Assembly: GCF_000196615.1 (NCBI RefSeq)
Contig: NC_014306.1
Location: 3,162,001-3,226,000 of the forward strand
Length of the DNA stretch: 64,000 nucleotides
Origin: Erwinia billingiae Eb661
GTDB lineage: Bacteria > Pseudomonadota > Gammaproteobacteria > Enterobacterales > Enterobacteriaceae
Reading direction: 5' to 3'
The position numbers and the translations under genes are program-made. The first letter of the stretch is position 1. Every line of letters begins with the position of its first letter. This document shows positions 34,478 through 43,091 of the stretch, one piece after another. Below the pieces are notes generated by a model. That model worked only from the letters and a program-made list of their open reading frames with translations, was not told the origin of the DNA and did not search any database.

Positions 34478-34874
34478 TCGGTATTCCTCAGCACGGTTCA
34501 GATCCATACGCCGTCGGGCGGCGTGGGAAACAGCAATGATGGGTCGATATCCTGATAAGCGAGTGGGCCGCGAGCGGCTAAGGTTGATTAAGCAATATTC
34601 CCGCCATTTCGCCATGAAACCGCTGATTTCTTTCAGATATGAGAGGTAACACGGTGCAATCCGATGTTACAGCCCGTTCATCAGCGGCGTTTAGGGGTTA
34701 TCGGGAAAACTGTTTGCCATGACCAGGCAGACTGGGACGCGCGGTTTCCGGACCGGCCAGAAACGTAAACATAGCTGCACTGTTGGCACGCTGCGCACTG
34801 CGCTGGTGCAAAATTGCGGGGCCGATCAACTCGTGGCGGGAATTTTTGCTGTGAATGTGAGGAAGCTGGCAGAG
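34478..34874. other. Intergenic region upstream of the liv operon
   Basis: About 400 bp with no credible gene. It should carry the liv promoter and leader. I see no clear riboswitch or leader-peptide pattern; it ends at the terminator of the EF-G gene. Confidence 0.5.
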
Positions 34875-34876
34875 TG

Positions 34877-34904
34877 AAGAAAAACGGGAGCTTACGCTCC
34901 CGTT
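34877..34904 (-). terminator. Rho-independent terminator of the EF-G paralogue gene
   Basis: AACGGGAGC and GCTCCCGTT pair perfectly over a TTAC loop. On the minus strand TTTTCTTC follows. It lies 6 bp past the stop codon at 34911. Confidence 0.88.
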
Positions 34905-34910
34905 CTCCGG

Positions 34911-37016
34911 TTACGCCTTACCGCCGCGTGCGGCGATAATGCCATCCGCCACATTGCGTGGCGCTTCTGCATAATGGTGGAACTCCATGCTGTAGGTGGC
35001 ACGACCTTGCGACATCGATCGCAAGGTGGTCGAGTAGCCAAACATCTCCGACAGCGGCACTTCGGCGTGGATCACCCGGCTGCCCAGCAGTTCATCCATG
35101 CCCTGCACCAGCCCGCGACGGGACGACAGATCGCCCATCACGTTACCGGCGTAATCCTCCGGCGTTTCCACTTCCACCTTCATCACCGGCTCAAGGATCA
35201 CCGGTTTGGCCTGACGGGCCGCCGCTTTAAAGGCAAATATCGCCGCCATGCGAAACGCCATCTCTGACGAATCCACTTCGTGATAAGAACCAAAGGTCAG
35301 CGTGGCCTTAATATCCACCAGCGGATAACCCGCCAGGATACCGTTATTCATCGCCTCACGAACGCCCTTCTCGACGGAAGGAATATATTCGCGCGGCACC
35401 ACGCCACCCTTGGTCGCATCCTCAAAGGCAAAGCCTTTACCGGCTTCCTGCGGTTCCAGCGTCAGCACCACATGACCGTACTGGCCTTTACCGCCCGACT
35501 GGCGCACAAACTTGCCTTCCACCTCTTTCGCCGTGGCGCGGAGAGTTTCACGGTAGGTCACCTGCGGCCGGCCGATATTGGCGTCGACGCCGAACTCACG
35601 CTTCATGCGGTCAACGATGATTTCCAGATGTAGCTCACCCATCCCGGAGATAATGGTCTGGCCTGACTCTTCATCGGTGTGCAGACGGAACGAGGGATCT
35701 TCCGACGCCAGTCGCTGCAATGCCAGGCCCATTTTTTCCTGATCGCTTTTGGTTTTCGGTTCAATCGCCAGCGAAATAACCGGTTCAGGAAACTCCATTC
35801 GTTCAAGCGTAATCACCGCATCCGGATCGCTTAACGTTTCTCCGGTTGTCACCTCTTTCAGCCCGACGCAGGCGGCAATATCACCGGCGCGGATCTCGTC
35901 GACTTCATGCCGCGCGTTGGCATGCATCTGCACGATTCGGCCAATGCGCTCCTTTTTGCCCTTAATCGGGTTGTAGACGCTGTCGCCTTTGCGCAGTACG
36001 CCGGAATAGACGCGGACAAAGGTCAGCTGACCGACAAAGGGATCGGTCATCAGTTTGAACGCCAGCGCCGAGAATTTTTCCTCGTCATCAGCACGGCGTT
36101 CAACCTCGTTGCCCTTCTCGTCCAGCCCTTTCACCGGCGGAATATCCAGCGGCGAAGGCATCAGTTCAACCACCGCATCCAACATGCGCTGCACGCCTTT
36201 GTTCTTGAACGCGCTGCCGCACAGCATCGGCTGGATTTCGCCGTTAATGGTGCGCTGGCGCAGACCGGCTATCACCTCTTCTTCACTGAGGTCGCCGTCC
36301 TGCAGATACTTTTCCATCAGCGTATCGCTGGCTTCAGCGGCGGCGGCGACCATTTTTTCACGCCATAACTGCGCCGTGCTCAGAAGCTCTTCCGGGATCG
36401 GCTGATAGCTGAAGGTCATGCCCTGGCTTTCGTCATCCCAGAAGATGGCGCGCATTTTGTTCAGGTCGATCACCCCACGGAAGTTCTCTTCGCTGCCAAT
36501 CGGAATGACGATCGGCACCGGATTGGCTTTCAGCCGGTCGATCATCATCTGCACCACGCGGAAGTAGTCCGCACCCTGGCGATCCATTTTATTGACGAAC
36601 GCCAGCCGGGGAACGCGATACTTGTTCGCCTGCCGCCAGACCGTTTCCGACTGCGGCTGCACGCCACCCACCGAGTCATACACCATCACCGCGCCATCCA
36701 ACACGCGCATTGATCGCTCCACTTCAATGGTGAAATCGACGTGACCGGGCGTATCAATAATGTTGATGCGGTGCGGTTCAAAGGTGCGATCCATGCCGGG
36801 CCAGAAACAGCTTACCGCAGCTGAAGTAATGGTAATTCCGCGTTCCTGCTCCTGCGCCATCCAGTCCGTCGTCGCAGCGCCATCATGCACTTCACCCAGC
36901 CGATGACTCATGCCGGTATAAAAGAGGATGCGCTCGGTGGTGGTGGTTTTACCGGCATCAATATGGGCTGAAATACCGATGTTACGGTAGCGAGCGAGAG
37001 GGATTGTTCGGGGCAT
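34911..37016 (-). CDS. Elongation factor G paralogue (stand-alone)
   Basis: 701 residues, full-length EF-G: G1 [15 protein letters not shown]2 [10 protein letters not shown]3 DTPGHVDFT with the catalytic His, G4 [10 protein letters not shown]5 GSAFKNKG, then domains II-V ([73 protein letters not shown]). Catalyses tRNA-mRNA translocation. It is monocistronic, not in the str operon with rpsL, rpsG and tuf, so it is a second EF-G. The tip of domain IV reads VVPREYIPS where E. coli EF-G has VIPGEYIPA. Divergent from an ArsR gene, which suggests conditional expression. Confidence 0.9.
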   Translation of the reverse strand: MPRTIPLARYRNIGISAHIDAGKTTTTERILFYTGMSHRLGEVHDGAATTDWMAQEQERGITITSAAVSCFWPGMDRTFEPHRINIIDTPGHVDFTIEVERSMRVLDGAVMVYDSVGGVQPQSETVWRQANKYRVPRLAFVNKMDRQGADYFRVVQMMIDRLKANPVPIVIPIGSEENFRGVIDLNKMRAIFWDDESQGMTFSYQPIPEELLSTAQLWREKMVAAAAEASDTLMEKYLQDGDLSEEEVIAGLRQRTINGEIQPMLCGSAFKNKGVQRMLDAVVELMPSPLDIPPVKGLDEKGNEVERRADDEEKFSALAFKLMTDPFVGQLTFVRVYSGVLRKGDSVYNPIKGKKERIGRIVQMHANARHEVDEIRAGDIAACVGLKEVTTGETLSDPDAVITLERMEFPEPVISLAIEPKTKSDQEKMGLALQRLASEDPSFRLHTDEESGQTIISGMGELHLEIIVDRMKREFGVDANIGRPQVTYRETLRATAKEVEGKFVRQSGGKGQYGHVVLTLEPQEAGKGFAFEDATKGGVVPREYIPSVEKGVREAMNNGILAGYPLVDIKATLTFGSYHEVDSSEMAFRMAAIFAFKAAARQAKPVILEPVMKVEVETPEDYAGNVMGDLSSRRGLVQGMDELLGSRVIHAEVPLSEMFGYSTTLRSMSQGRATYSMEFHHYAEAPRNVADGIIAARGGKA

Positions 37017-37093
37017 AGGAGTTCCTTAGTCACAGGGACAGGCTTCAGGCTGGCAGCACCCGGCCAGCATTAAAGCGGGTTTATAGTGCGATA

Positions 37094-37117
37094 ATAATAG
37101 TACAACTGTACGAGTAT
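37094..37117. promoter_or_regulatory. Inverted repeat in the EF-G/arsR divergent promoter
   Basis: GTACA-AC-TGTAC (37100-37111) is a perfect 12-bp dyad extended by ATA/TAT flanks. A wider AATAGT/ACTATT pair surrounds it (37096-37101, 37124-37129). Good candidate for the ArsR binding site. Confidence 0.5.
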
Positions 37118-37237
37118 ATTCGAACTATTAAAGCCATCGACTAAACTGATGATCGGCAGGTCGCGCAGGTTTTGGCCTTCAGGTATAGTAGCCGCCGCGT
37201 TCTCTGCGCGCCTTTCTCCCCGAACAAAAGGACAGTT

Positions 37238-37546
37238 ATGATTGCCAACCACCCTGAACCTCAACAGATTCGCCTGGAAAACGTGCTTTTTGCGTTGGGC
37301 AATCCGCTCCGAATGGAAGTGGTGAGGATACTGGCTAATCAGGGTGAACAGGCCTGCGGCACCCTTCTGCAGGGGCTGGCGAAATCCACCATGACCCACC
37401 ACTGGCGCGTGTTGCGGGAAAGTGGCGTGATTTGGCAACGGCCAAACGGGCGGGAGAATTTACTGTCGCTGCGCAGGGAAGATTTAGAAGCCCGTTTCCC
37501 TGGGCTGCTGGAGTCCTTGCTGGCCGCTATGGAGAGCCAGCGTTAG
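37238..37546 (+). CDS. ArsR/HTH-type small transcriptional regulator
   Basis: 102 residues from the ATG at 37238, 6 bp after AAAGGAC. The winged HTH covers almost the whole protein: LFALGNPLRMEVVRILANQG, ACGTLLQGLAKSTMTHHWRV, LRESGVIWQRPNGRENLLSL. The CVC-type metal ligands of ArsR/SmtB are absent (one Cys near the middle), so a metal sensor is unlikely. Transcribed away from the EF-G gene 220 bp away, sharing its promoter region. Confidence 0.85.
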   Translation: MIANHPEPQQIRLENVLFALGNPLRMEVVRILANQGEQACGTLLQGLAKSTMTHHWRVLRESGVIWQRPNGRENLLSLRREDLEARFPGLLESLLAAMESQR

Positions 37547-37654
37547 CAAAGCGTTGAGCCAGCGTCAGTGACGCGGTGATTCAGCAGTAGCTGAGCATTG
37601 CGTTAGCGTCGGTGAAGCGTGAATCCAACGTTATGTCAGCGCATCCCTGGGCAA

Positions 37655-37678
37655 CTGCGGGCCTGGTTCAGCCCGCAG
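37655..37678. terminator. Hairpin between convergent arsR and oxidoreductase genes
   Basis: CTGCGGGC and GCCCGCAG form a perfect 8-bp stem with an 8-nt loop; no real T-run on either side, so only a candidate terminator. Confidence 0.4.
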
Positions 37679-37687
37679 ATTGATTGC

Positions 37688-37768
37688 TCAGACCGTCATC
37701 CAGCGGCGTTCCAGTGCGGAACTTGCCAGTCAGATTCAGACCGTCATCCAACGGCGTTCCAGCGCGGA
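37688..37768. repeat. Direct duplication of the oxidoreductase gene 3' end
   Basis: A 33-bp sequence at 37736-37768 (the last codons and stop of the Gfo/Idh gene) recurs at 37688-37720 with two mismatches near its middle and end. Both copies encode SALERRWMTV plus stop on the minus strand, in the same frame, 48 bp apart. Confidence 0.85.
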
Positions 37769-38857
37769 CACGGCGATCGCTTCCAGTACTTTCGACACCT
37801 GTAATCCCTCAGCAAAATCCGGCCACATGCGGTCGTTGGCGGCAATGCCGTTAATCAGGTCGCGGATCTCCACCGTTTTCTGATCGTTAAAGCCAATGCC
37901 ATGCCCGGCCGAGATACAGAAGTTGGCATAATCCGGGTGTGCAGGACCGGTCAGAATGGTTTTGAAACCCTGACGGCCAGCCGGATCGTCATGGATATAC
38001 AGCTCCAGTTCGGCCATGCGCTCCTGGGTATAGCGGATGGTCCCTTTGGTGCCGGTCACCACGTAGGTCAGCCCCATTTTGCTGCCGCAGGCAATGCGCG
38101 AAGTTTCAATCACCCCGTGCGCGCCATTGGCAAAACGCAACAGCGCGCTGGCCTGGTCTTCGTTCTCCACATCGCGCAGCTGCGACGGATCTTTCGGGTC
38201 AGGGCGCTGCTTGATCACCGTCAGCATGTCGCCGGACACCTCGCTGATGTTGCCCACCAGGAAATGCGCCATGTTGACGATATGCGCGGCAAGGTCGCCC
38301 AGTGCGCCCAGCCCGGCCAGCGCTTTCTGGCAGTGCCAGTCCAGCGGCGTATCAGGGTTAGCCAGGTAATCTTCGTTATGGGTGCCATAAAAATGGATAA
38401 CGTCACCAATTTCGCCACGGGCAATGATTTCCTGCGCCAGCTGGCTGGTCGGGTTTTTCATATAGTTGAAGCCAACCAGCGTTTTCACGCCCGCCGCTTC
38501 GGCTGCCCGCACCATCTCTTCAGCGTCGGCCACATCCAGCGCCAACGGTTTTTCGGAATAAACATGCTTGCCGTGACGGATGGCTTCCAGCGCCATCTCT
38601 TTATGCAGGAAATTCGGCGCGCAGATGTCCACCACATCGATATTGGGATCGGCCACCAGCTCGCGCCAGTCACCCGTTGAACGCGTAAAGCCCAGTAACG
38701 CAGCCTGCTTCTTCGCCACCTCCGGATTCACCTCCGCCACCATCTCCCGCACTATCTCGCCTTTCAATGCGAAGACGGTTGATGCCTGTGCGTAGGCAAT
38801 TGCGTGACAACGTCCGATATAACCGGTACCAATCAGTCCAATTCTGACCTTTTCCAT
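37736..38857 (-). CDS. Gfo/Idh/MocA family oxidoreductase
   Basis: 373 residues from the ATG at 38855-38857, preceded by AAGGAAC. Rossmann motif GLIGTGYIGRCHAIAYAQ at 6-23, then VDICAPNFLHKEMALEAIRH and HVYSEKPLALDVADAEEM with the conserved EKP Lys. C-terminal substrate domain includes GALGDLAAHIVNMAHFLVG. NAD(P)-dependent sugar or inositol-type dehydrogenase, cytoplasmic. No sugar transporter adjoins it. The 3' end is duplicated just beyond its stop. Confidence 0.9.
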   Translation of the reverse strand: MEKVRIGLIGTGYIGRCHAIAYAQASTVFALKGEIVREMVAEVNPEVAKKQAALLGFTRSTGDWRELVADPNIDVVDICAPNFLHKEMALEAIRHGKHVYSEKPLALDVADAEEMVRAAEAAGVKTLVGFNYMKNPTSQLAQEIIARGEIGDVIHFYGTHNEDYLANPDTPLDWHCQKALAGLGALGDLAAHIVNMAHFLVGNISEVSGDMLTVIKQRPDPKDPSQLRDVENEDQASALLRFANGAHGVIETSRIACGSKMGLTYVVTGTKGTIRYTQERMAELELYIHDDPAGRQGFKTILTGPAHPDYANFCISAGHGIGFNDQKTVEIRDLINGIAANDRMWPDFAEGLQVSKVLEAIAVSALERRWMTV

Positions 38858-39101
38858 ACATGTTCCTTGCAGGTTAGCGATGCGAATGCATGGAATGTAT
38901 ATTTCATAATTACGCATCACAACGTGAAAATGAAATAAACGTGATCATTCTGACGAAACTGACTGCAACGGGTGCTGCAACAAAGAAAAGCCTTGCGGGG
39001 CGTTACGCAACCTTTGCACCGCGCTGAACGCCGCCAACCTGCGGAAATTTCGATAAAATGCTGCTTTATTCAGCAGTCAGAACAAAATCGCAAATCAGGC
39101 T

Positions 39102-39137
39102 TTGACATACCCCTGCCCGCTAGATATTATGCGCCCC
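39102..39137 (+). promoter_or_regulatory. Promoter of the tRNA-Asn gene
   Basis: TTGACA (39102-39107), 17-bp spacer, TATTAT (39125-39130), then GC-rich discriminator GCGCCCC typical of stringently controlled stable-RNA promoters. Confidence 0.88.
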
Positions 39138-39148
39138 GTTCCAACAAT

Positions 39149-39224
39149 TCCTCTGTAGTTCAGTCGGTAGAACGGCGGACTGTTAATCCGTATGTCACTG
39201 GTTCGAGTCCAGTCAGAGGAGCCA
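39149..39224 (+). tRNA. tRNA-Asn (anticodon GTT)
   Basis: 76 nt with a 7-bp acceptor stem (TCCTCTG / CAGAGGA), D-arm GTTCAGTCGGTAGAAC, anticodon loop CTGTTAA with GTT at 39182-39184, T-arm CTGGTTCGAGTCCAG and encoded GCCA end. Matches enterobacterial tRNA-Asn. Confidence 0.98.
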
Positions 39225-39233
39225 AATTCGAGA

Positions 39234-39265
39234 AGCCCGCTCAGGGAAATCTGAGCGGGCTTTTT
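39234..39265 (+). terminator. Terminator of the tRNA-Asn gene
   Basis: AGCCCGCTCAG and CTGAGCGGGCT form a perfect 11-bp stem over a 6-nt loop, followed by TTTT. Confidence 0.93.
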
Positions 39266-39278
39266 CATGCTTAAAAGC

Positions 39279-39611
39279 TTAATTAAGAATAGCTTCCAGT
39301 CTGGCCAGCACTTCATTAACAACATCATCGGGCAGACGTTCCAGTCTCTCACCGTGCCGGGCACTCATATCAATGGTTCTCGGCTGATCGCAGCGAATCA
39401 CACCCGTTGTTGTAGTTCCTGCTCCATTCAGTGATACGGTAAACCCCGCTGTGCGGGCGAAGTTGCCACCTCGGGTAACGGGAAGGACGACAGGTAACTG
39501 AGTGAACCGGTTAAATGCGGCGGGAGACACAATGAGTACCGGACGAGTCCCACGTTGTTCATGTCCCGCTGTCGGATCCAGTGAAACGAGCCAGATTTCC
39601 CCTCTCTCCAT
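39279..39611 (-). CDS. Type II toxin, MazF/PemK family (ChpB-like)
   Basis: 110 residues: MERGEIWLVSLDPTAGHEQR, GTRPVLIVSPAAFNRF, VVLPVTRGGNFARTAGFTVS, GVIRCDQPRTIDMSAR and ARLEAIL. MazF-fold endoribonuclease that cuts mRNA; GGNFAR..GF.V and the RPVL strand are as in ChpB/PemK. Its ATG follows the antitoxin stop with no gap (TAAATG), so the two are translated together. The gene lies just after tRNA-Asn, convergent to it. Confidence 0.92.
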   Translation of the reverse strand: MERGEIWLVSLDPTAGHEQRGTRPVLIVSPAAFNRFTQLPVVLPVTRGGNFARTAGFTVSLNGAGTTTTGVIRCDQPRTIDMSARHGERLERLPDDVVNEVLARLEAILN

Positions 39612-39869
39612 TTACAGGACCTCCTTGCCTGCCACAGGCGTATCCATCCATTCCCGATCTTCTTCGCTCATTTCAGCCTGCGGATCGCACTGTGCCAGCA
39701 GCTCCTCAAGCGAATAACGGGGCCGTTTCTGCGGTTCAATAATCAGGCAGCCATTTTTAATGGTCATGCCCACTTCGCTTTCTGTCGACAACGCCAACGT
39801 TTTTAACACGGCGGGAGGAACCGCCAGCATGACGGATCCGCCAACCTTTTTCAGACGAGTGATATACAT
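39612..39869 (-). CDS. Antitoxin of the MazF/ChpB-type pair (AbrB/MazE-like)
   Basis: 85 residues from the ATG at 39867-39869 (MYITRLKKVGG), preceded by AGGAGG; the upstream frame is unlikely because it crosses the operator. N-terminal swapped-hairpin DNA-binding domain (VGGSVMLAVPPAVLKTLAL, VGMTIKNGCLIIEPQKRPRY) followed by an acidic tail (EMSEEDREWMD) expected to wrap the toxin. Confidence 0.9.
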   Translation of the reverse strand: MYITRLKKVGGSVMLAVPPAVLKTLALSTESEVGMTIKNGCLIIEPQKRPRYSLEELLAQCDPQAEMSEEDREWMDTPVAGKEVL

Positions 39870-39885
39870 AGAGCGCCTCCTGATA

Positions 39886-39901
39886 TTATATTTTAATATA
39901 A
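39886..39901. promoter_or_regulatory. Palindromic operator of the toxin-antitoxin pair
   Basis: TTATATT-TT-AATATAA, a 16-bp perfect dyad, 16 bp before the antitoxin start; typical position for autorepression by the antitoxin-toxin complex. Confidence 0.65.
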
Positions 39902-40129
39902 CATTAATGGCAGGCGGTGCACAGTTTTCAGCCAGAATCATTGTGATTTCCTTAGTTGGACTCAGCGTGAAGGTTGTCGTGCAGGCAGGTACGGACTTCA
40001 CGTCAGACAGGCTGATTAAAGAAGACTATTCAGGCAGCTCAAAGAATTATCTCGAATGAGATAAACAAAATGCGGCGCAGGTTCGGGATCTGGCCTGCGC
40101 CGGAGAGAGATCACCGCGCGGTTAAGTGC

Positions 40130-40786
40130 TTACCCCTTACCTCGCACGCCCCAGCTTTTCACCAGTAACATCACGCCGGTAAAAATCTGCCAGAAAGTAA
40201 TGGGATACACAGAGGCCCTTTCGATAATGCCGGTTGGCAGCACGTTGAGGGGGATCAGAAACATGCTGAGCAGGCCGATACAGCCGAGCACCAGACTCAA
40301 TACGCTGTAATCGCGCAGGTCCTTTTGCTGTCGCAGCAACCCGCCGACGGTGATCAAACAGAGATTTCCTCCGCCGATCGCCATGATCGCGCCAGCCTGA
40401 TGTACGGTAAATCCACTGGCTTCTGAGCCGCTGTGAAAGAGCGCAATCACTACCCCGCCGATGCCATGCAACAAGCCGGTCAGCAAAAAGCCTTTTTGGC
40501 CCGCGCCAGTGAAGTTTGATCGGAGTAACAGACAGGCGAGAAAGAAAAGCAGGCCTTCCGCCGCGAAGCCACTGTTCATCACCGCGTGGAGCGGCGAGCA
40601 GACATCACGGCCATCAGGCAATACGCCGCACTGCGCAATGCCCAAATCGCTGATGTAGTTTTGACTGAAGAAGTACGGTGGCGTGGTCCAGGCGCGAGAG
40701 GCGACTTTTTCGGCCAACAGATATAACAGGCCACCCAGTGCAAAACTGAGTGCGCCCAATTTGGTTGCAAGCTGTCGTGAATTCAT
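40130..40786 (-). CDS. DUF998 family membrane protein
   Basis: 218 residues with six hydrophobic segments: LGALSFALGGLLYLLA, FFLACLLLRSN.., LLTGLLHGIGGVVIALFHSG, AIMAIGGGNLCLITVGG, LSLVLGCIGLLSMFLI and FWQIFTGVMLLV. The loop after the first segment (YFFSQNYISDLGIAQCG) is characteristic of DUF998. Inner-membrane protein of unknown role. Starts 13 bp after the siderophore-interacting protein gene, so probably in the same Fur-regulated operon. Confidence 0.85.
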   Translation of the reverse strand: MNSRQLATKLGALSFALGGLLYLLAEKVASRAWTTPPYFFSQNYISDLGIAQCGVLPDGRDVCSPLHAVMNSGFAAEGLLFFLACLLLRSNFTGAGQKGFLLTGLLHGIGGVVIALFHSGSEASGFTVHQAGAIMAIGGGNLCLITVGGLLRQQKDLRDYSVLSLVLGCIGLLSMFLIPLNVLPTGIIERASVYPITFWQIFTGVMLLVKSWGVRGKG

Positions 40787-40799
40787 CTGCTTCCGGTGA

Positions 40800-41681
40800 T
40801 TAGCGGCCCCGACCCAGCGTCCAGTATGCCATAAAGTTCACCACTTCACGGTCCAGCTGGAACTCATCAATCAGGCAGTGGCGCAGTTTTTTGACCACGC
40901 CCGATTCGGCGGCCACCCAGGCGTTAAATCCGTGCTTGCCTTCCGCACGCTCCCAGATGCCATCTTCAATCAGGCTTTTGTTTTCCAGCGACTGATCCGC
41001 GACGCGCGCGCCGTCTGGAAGGGTAAGATGATCGCGAATCGCCTTCATCAGCAAGGTGCCCTGTGGGTGATCCTCGCGCCCGAGCCAGTGAATTTCAGCA
41101 AAAGGAAAATCTTGCTGCTGAGCATCGGTGATATGCGGAACCTCAAAGAATGCCTGCACCTTTGGCGGCTCAGCCAGCGTTGCCAGCTGTTCCAGAATGC
41201 CCACCGCCGCAGGCACCGCGGTTTCATCGGCAATCAGCAACGCCTGTTGAATACCCTCGTGCCAAATCCATTCATAGCCGCCGCTGTCATCCGCAGAGGC
41301 CGCATTCGGTGCAACAATCTGCATCTTAGCGCCGGTGCCCGCATGCATCGCCCAGCGCGAAGCAGGACCGGTTTCGCCGTGCAGCACGAACTCCACGTCC
41401 ATCTCTTTCTGCTCGCGGCGCAGTTCCCGCAGCGTATAGGTGCGCATGACCGGGCGCTGCGGCTTTGGCAATGCCAGATAATCCTGATACCAGCCTTCAC
41501 TGACCGGCATCGCCGGACAGGTGCCATCCTCGCCCGCGAACAGCAGCTTGATACGCTGATCGGGGGATTCATGCTTCATCTCCAGCACATCGTCGCCGGT
41601 GAACACACAACGCAGTAAGGAAGGCGTAACCTGAATGCGTTGTTTGAGCGTAACGTTGAAAATCCGGTAACCCGCGGCCAT
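40800..41681 (-). CDS. Siderophore-interacting protein (ferric siderophore reductase, SIP/ViuB type)
   Basis: 293 residues. N-terminal FAD-binding domain: RIQVTPSLLRCVFTGDDV, PVMRTYTLRELRREQKEMDV, EFVLHGETGPASRWAMHAGT. C-terminal NAD(P)-binding part: LLIADETAVPAAVGILEQL and GHKHGFNAWVAAESG-like region (EGKHGFNAWVAAESGVVKKL). These flavoproteins reduce ferric siderophores in the cytoplasm to release iron. A 17-of-19 Fur box lies 65 bp upstream, in agreement. No siderophore receptor or biosynthesis genes adjoin it. Confidence 0.93.
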   Translation of the reverse strand: MAAGYRIFNVTLKQRIQVTPSLLRCVFTGDDVLEMKHESPDQRIKLLFAGEDGTCPAMPVSEGWYQDYLALPKPQRPVMRTYTLRELRREQKEMDVEFVLHGETGPASRWAMHAGTGAKMQIVAPNAASADDSGGYEWIWHEGIQQALLIADETAVPAAVGILEQLATLAEPPKVQAFFEVPHITDAQQQDFPFAEIHWLGREDHPQGTLLMKAIRDHLTLPDGARVADQSLENKSLIEDGIWERAEGKHGFNAWVAAESGVVKKLRHCLIDEFQLDREVVNFMAYWTLGRGR

Positions 41682-41745
41682 TGTGCTGCTCCTTCAGGGA
41701 AGTTATTGCGATATTTCAGCCGTCTGACGGCGTTCAGTATCGCAA

Positions 41746-41764
41746 TATAACGATAATCATTATC
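41746..41764. promoter_or_regulatory. Fur box upstream of the siderophore-interacting protein gene
   Basis: TATAACGATAATCATTATC matches the 19-bp Fur consensus at 17 positions, with the perfect palindrome GATAATCATTATC. Located 65 bp before the start codon at 41681. Confidence 0.9.
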
Positions 41765-41833
41765 ATTTAAAAGATGAAAATGATTTCAACCCTTAACATC
41801 CCTTTACCTCCCGTGCAGCACATTGCTAACAAT

Positions 41834-43063
41834 TCAGTCGTTGTGCAGGCGCTGGCGGCGACGCAGGCCTGGGAACCACACCATCCACAGCCCCACCACG
41901 ATCAGCGTACCAATCCCGCCGACCGCCGCCGCTGGCGCCGCACCAAGCCAGGCCGCTAGCATGCCGGACTCAAACTCGCCAAGCTGGTTTGAGGTGTTGA
42001 TAAAGATCGAGTTAACCGCACTGACGCGCCCGCGCATCTCGTCAGGGGTATCCAGCTGCACCAGCGAGCCACGGATCACCACGCTGACCATATCAAATCC
42101 GCCCAACGCGAACAGCGCCAGAATCGACAGCCACAGCTCTTTCGACAGGGCAAAAATCAGCGTGGCGACGCCAAATCCGGCCACGGCAGCAAACATCGTC
42201 ATGCCGACGTTGCGCTCTAAAGTGCGGCGGCTGAGCCAGAAGCCCACCAGCAATCCACCCACCGCTGGCGCACCGCGCAGTAATCCCAGCCCCCAGGGAC
42301 CGGTATGCAGGATATCCTTGGCGAAGATCGGCAACAGCGCCGTTGCGCCACCCAGCAGCACCGCAAAAAGATCCAGCGAGATCACGCCCAGGACATCCGG
42401 CCGGTTGCGGATAAAGCGCACGCCCGCAAAGACGCTCTCAAAGGTCGCGGGCGTCCTTTTCGGTGGCGCATGCTCATAACGCAGACGGCTGACCATCACG
42501 ATTGAAATCAGATAGAGCAGCCCGGCCGTGAGATACACCACGCCCGGACCAGCAACATACAGGAAGCCACCCAGCGCCGGGCCGAGCATCGAGGCGGTCT
42601 GCATCGAGGCGCCATTGGCAGCCGTTGCGCGGGCCAGCATCGCCGGCGGCACCAGCGCGGGCAGCATCGACTGTAACGACGGCGCTTCCAGCGTTCTGGC
42701 CACCGAGATAATGAACACCAGCCCGAGGATTATCACCTCATCGGTTTTGTGTGCCAGCGTCAGTCCCGCCAGCACCGCAATGGCAATCCACTCGGTGAGC
42801 TGGCCGAAAAGCACCACCCGGCGGCGATCGAACTGGTCGGCGACGTGGCCTGCGGGCAAGGCCAGCAGAACCGCCGGCAGAAACTGCACCAGGCCAATCA
42901 GGCCAAGATCCCAGGCGCGGCCGGTGATCGAATAGATCTGCCAGCCCACCGCAATGGAGAGCATCTGGAAACCGAAGCTGGAGGTGGTGCGAGCCAGCCA
43001 GAATGCGACGAAAGAACGGTGTTGAAACAGGGAATCCGCCCTGGCGGGTGCAGAAGAACGCAT
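41834..43063 (-). CDS. MFS transporter, EntS-like (MFS_3 family)
   Basis: 409 residues with about ten to twelve membrane segments. FVAFWLARTTSSFGFQMLSI, AVGWQIYSITGRAWDLGLIG, LVQFLPAVLLALPAGHVADQFDRRRV and TPDEMRGRVSAVNSIFINTS are typical of the EntS/DUF894 exporter branch, which includes the enterobactin exporter. Follows the MATE gene by 28 bp on the same strand and may share its transcript. The Fur box lies downstream of this gene, so iron control of it is not evident. Confidence 0.87.
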   Translation of the reverse strand: MRSSAPARADSLFQHRSFVAFWLARTTSSFGFQMLSIAVGWQIYSITGRAWDLGLIGLVQFLPAVLLALPAGHVADQFDRRRVVLFGQLTEWIAIAVLAGLTLAHKTDEVIILGLVFIISVARTLEAPSLQSMLPALVPPAMLARATAANGASMQTASMLGPALGGFLYVAGPGVVYLTAGLLYLISIVMVSRLRYEHAPPKRTPATFESVFAGVRFIRNRPDVLGVISLDLFAVLLGGATALLPIFAKDILHTGPWGLGLLRGAPAVGGLLVGFWLSRRTLERNVGMTMFAAVAGFGVATLIFALSKELWLSILALFALGGFDMVSVVIRGSLVQLDTPDEMRGRVSAVNSIFINTSNQLGEFESGMLAAWLGAAPAAAVGGIGTLIVVGLWMVWFPGLRRRQRLHND

Positions 43064-43091
43064 AGCGATTTTTTACCTGAATATTTTTATT

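Noticed and set aside
34784..34800. Sigma-54-like TGGCAC element upstream of the liv operon
   Set aside because: The -12 half (TTGCA after 5 bp) is absent and the orientation points away from livK.
37688..37768. CRISPR-like direct repeat
   Set aside because: Only two copies, one of them coding, with two mismatches and no cas genes nearby; explained as a duplication of a gene end.
39149..39300. Genomic island attachment at tRNA-Asn
   Set aside because: No integrase gene and no second copy of the tRNA 3' end visible in the window.
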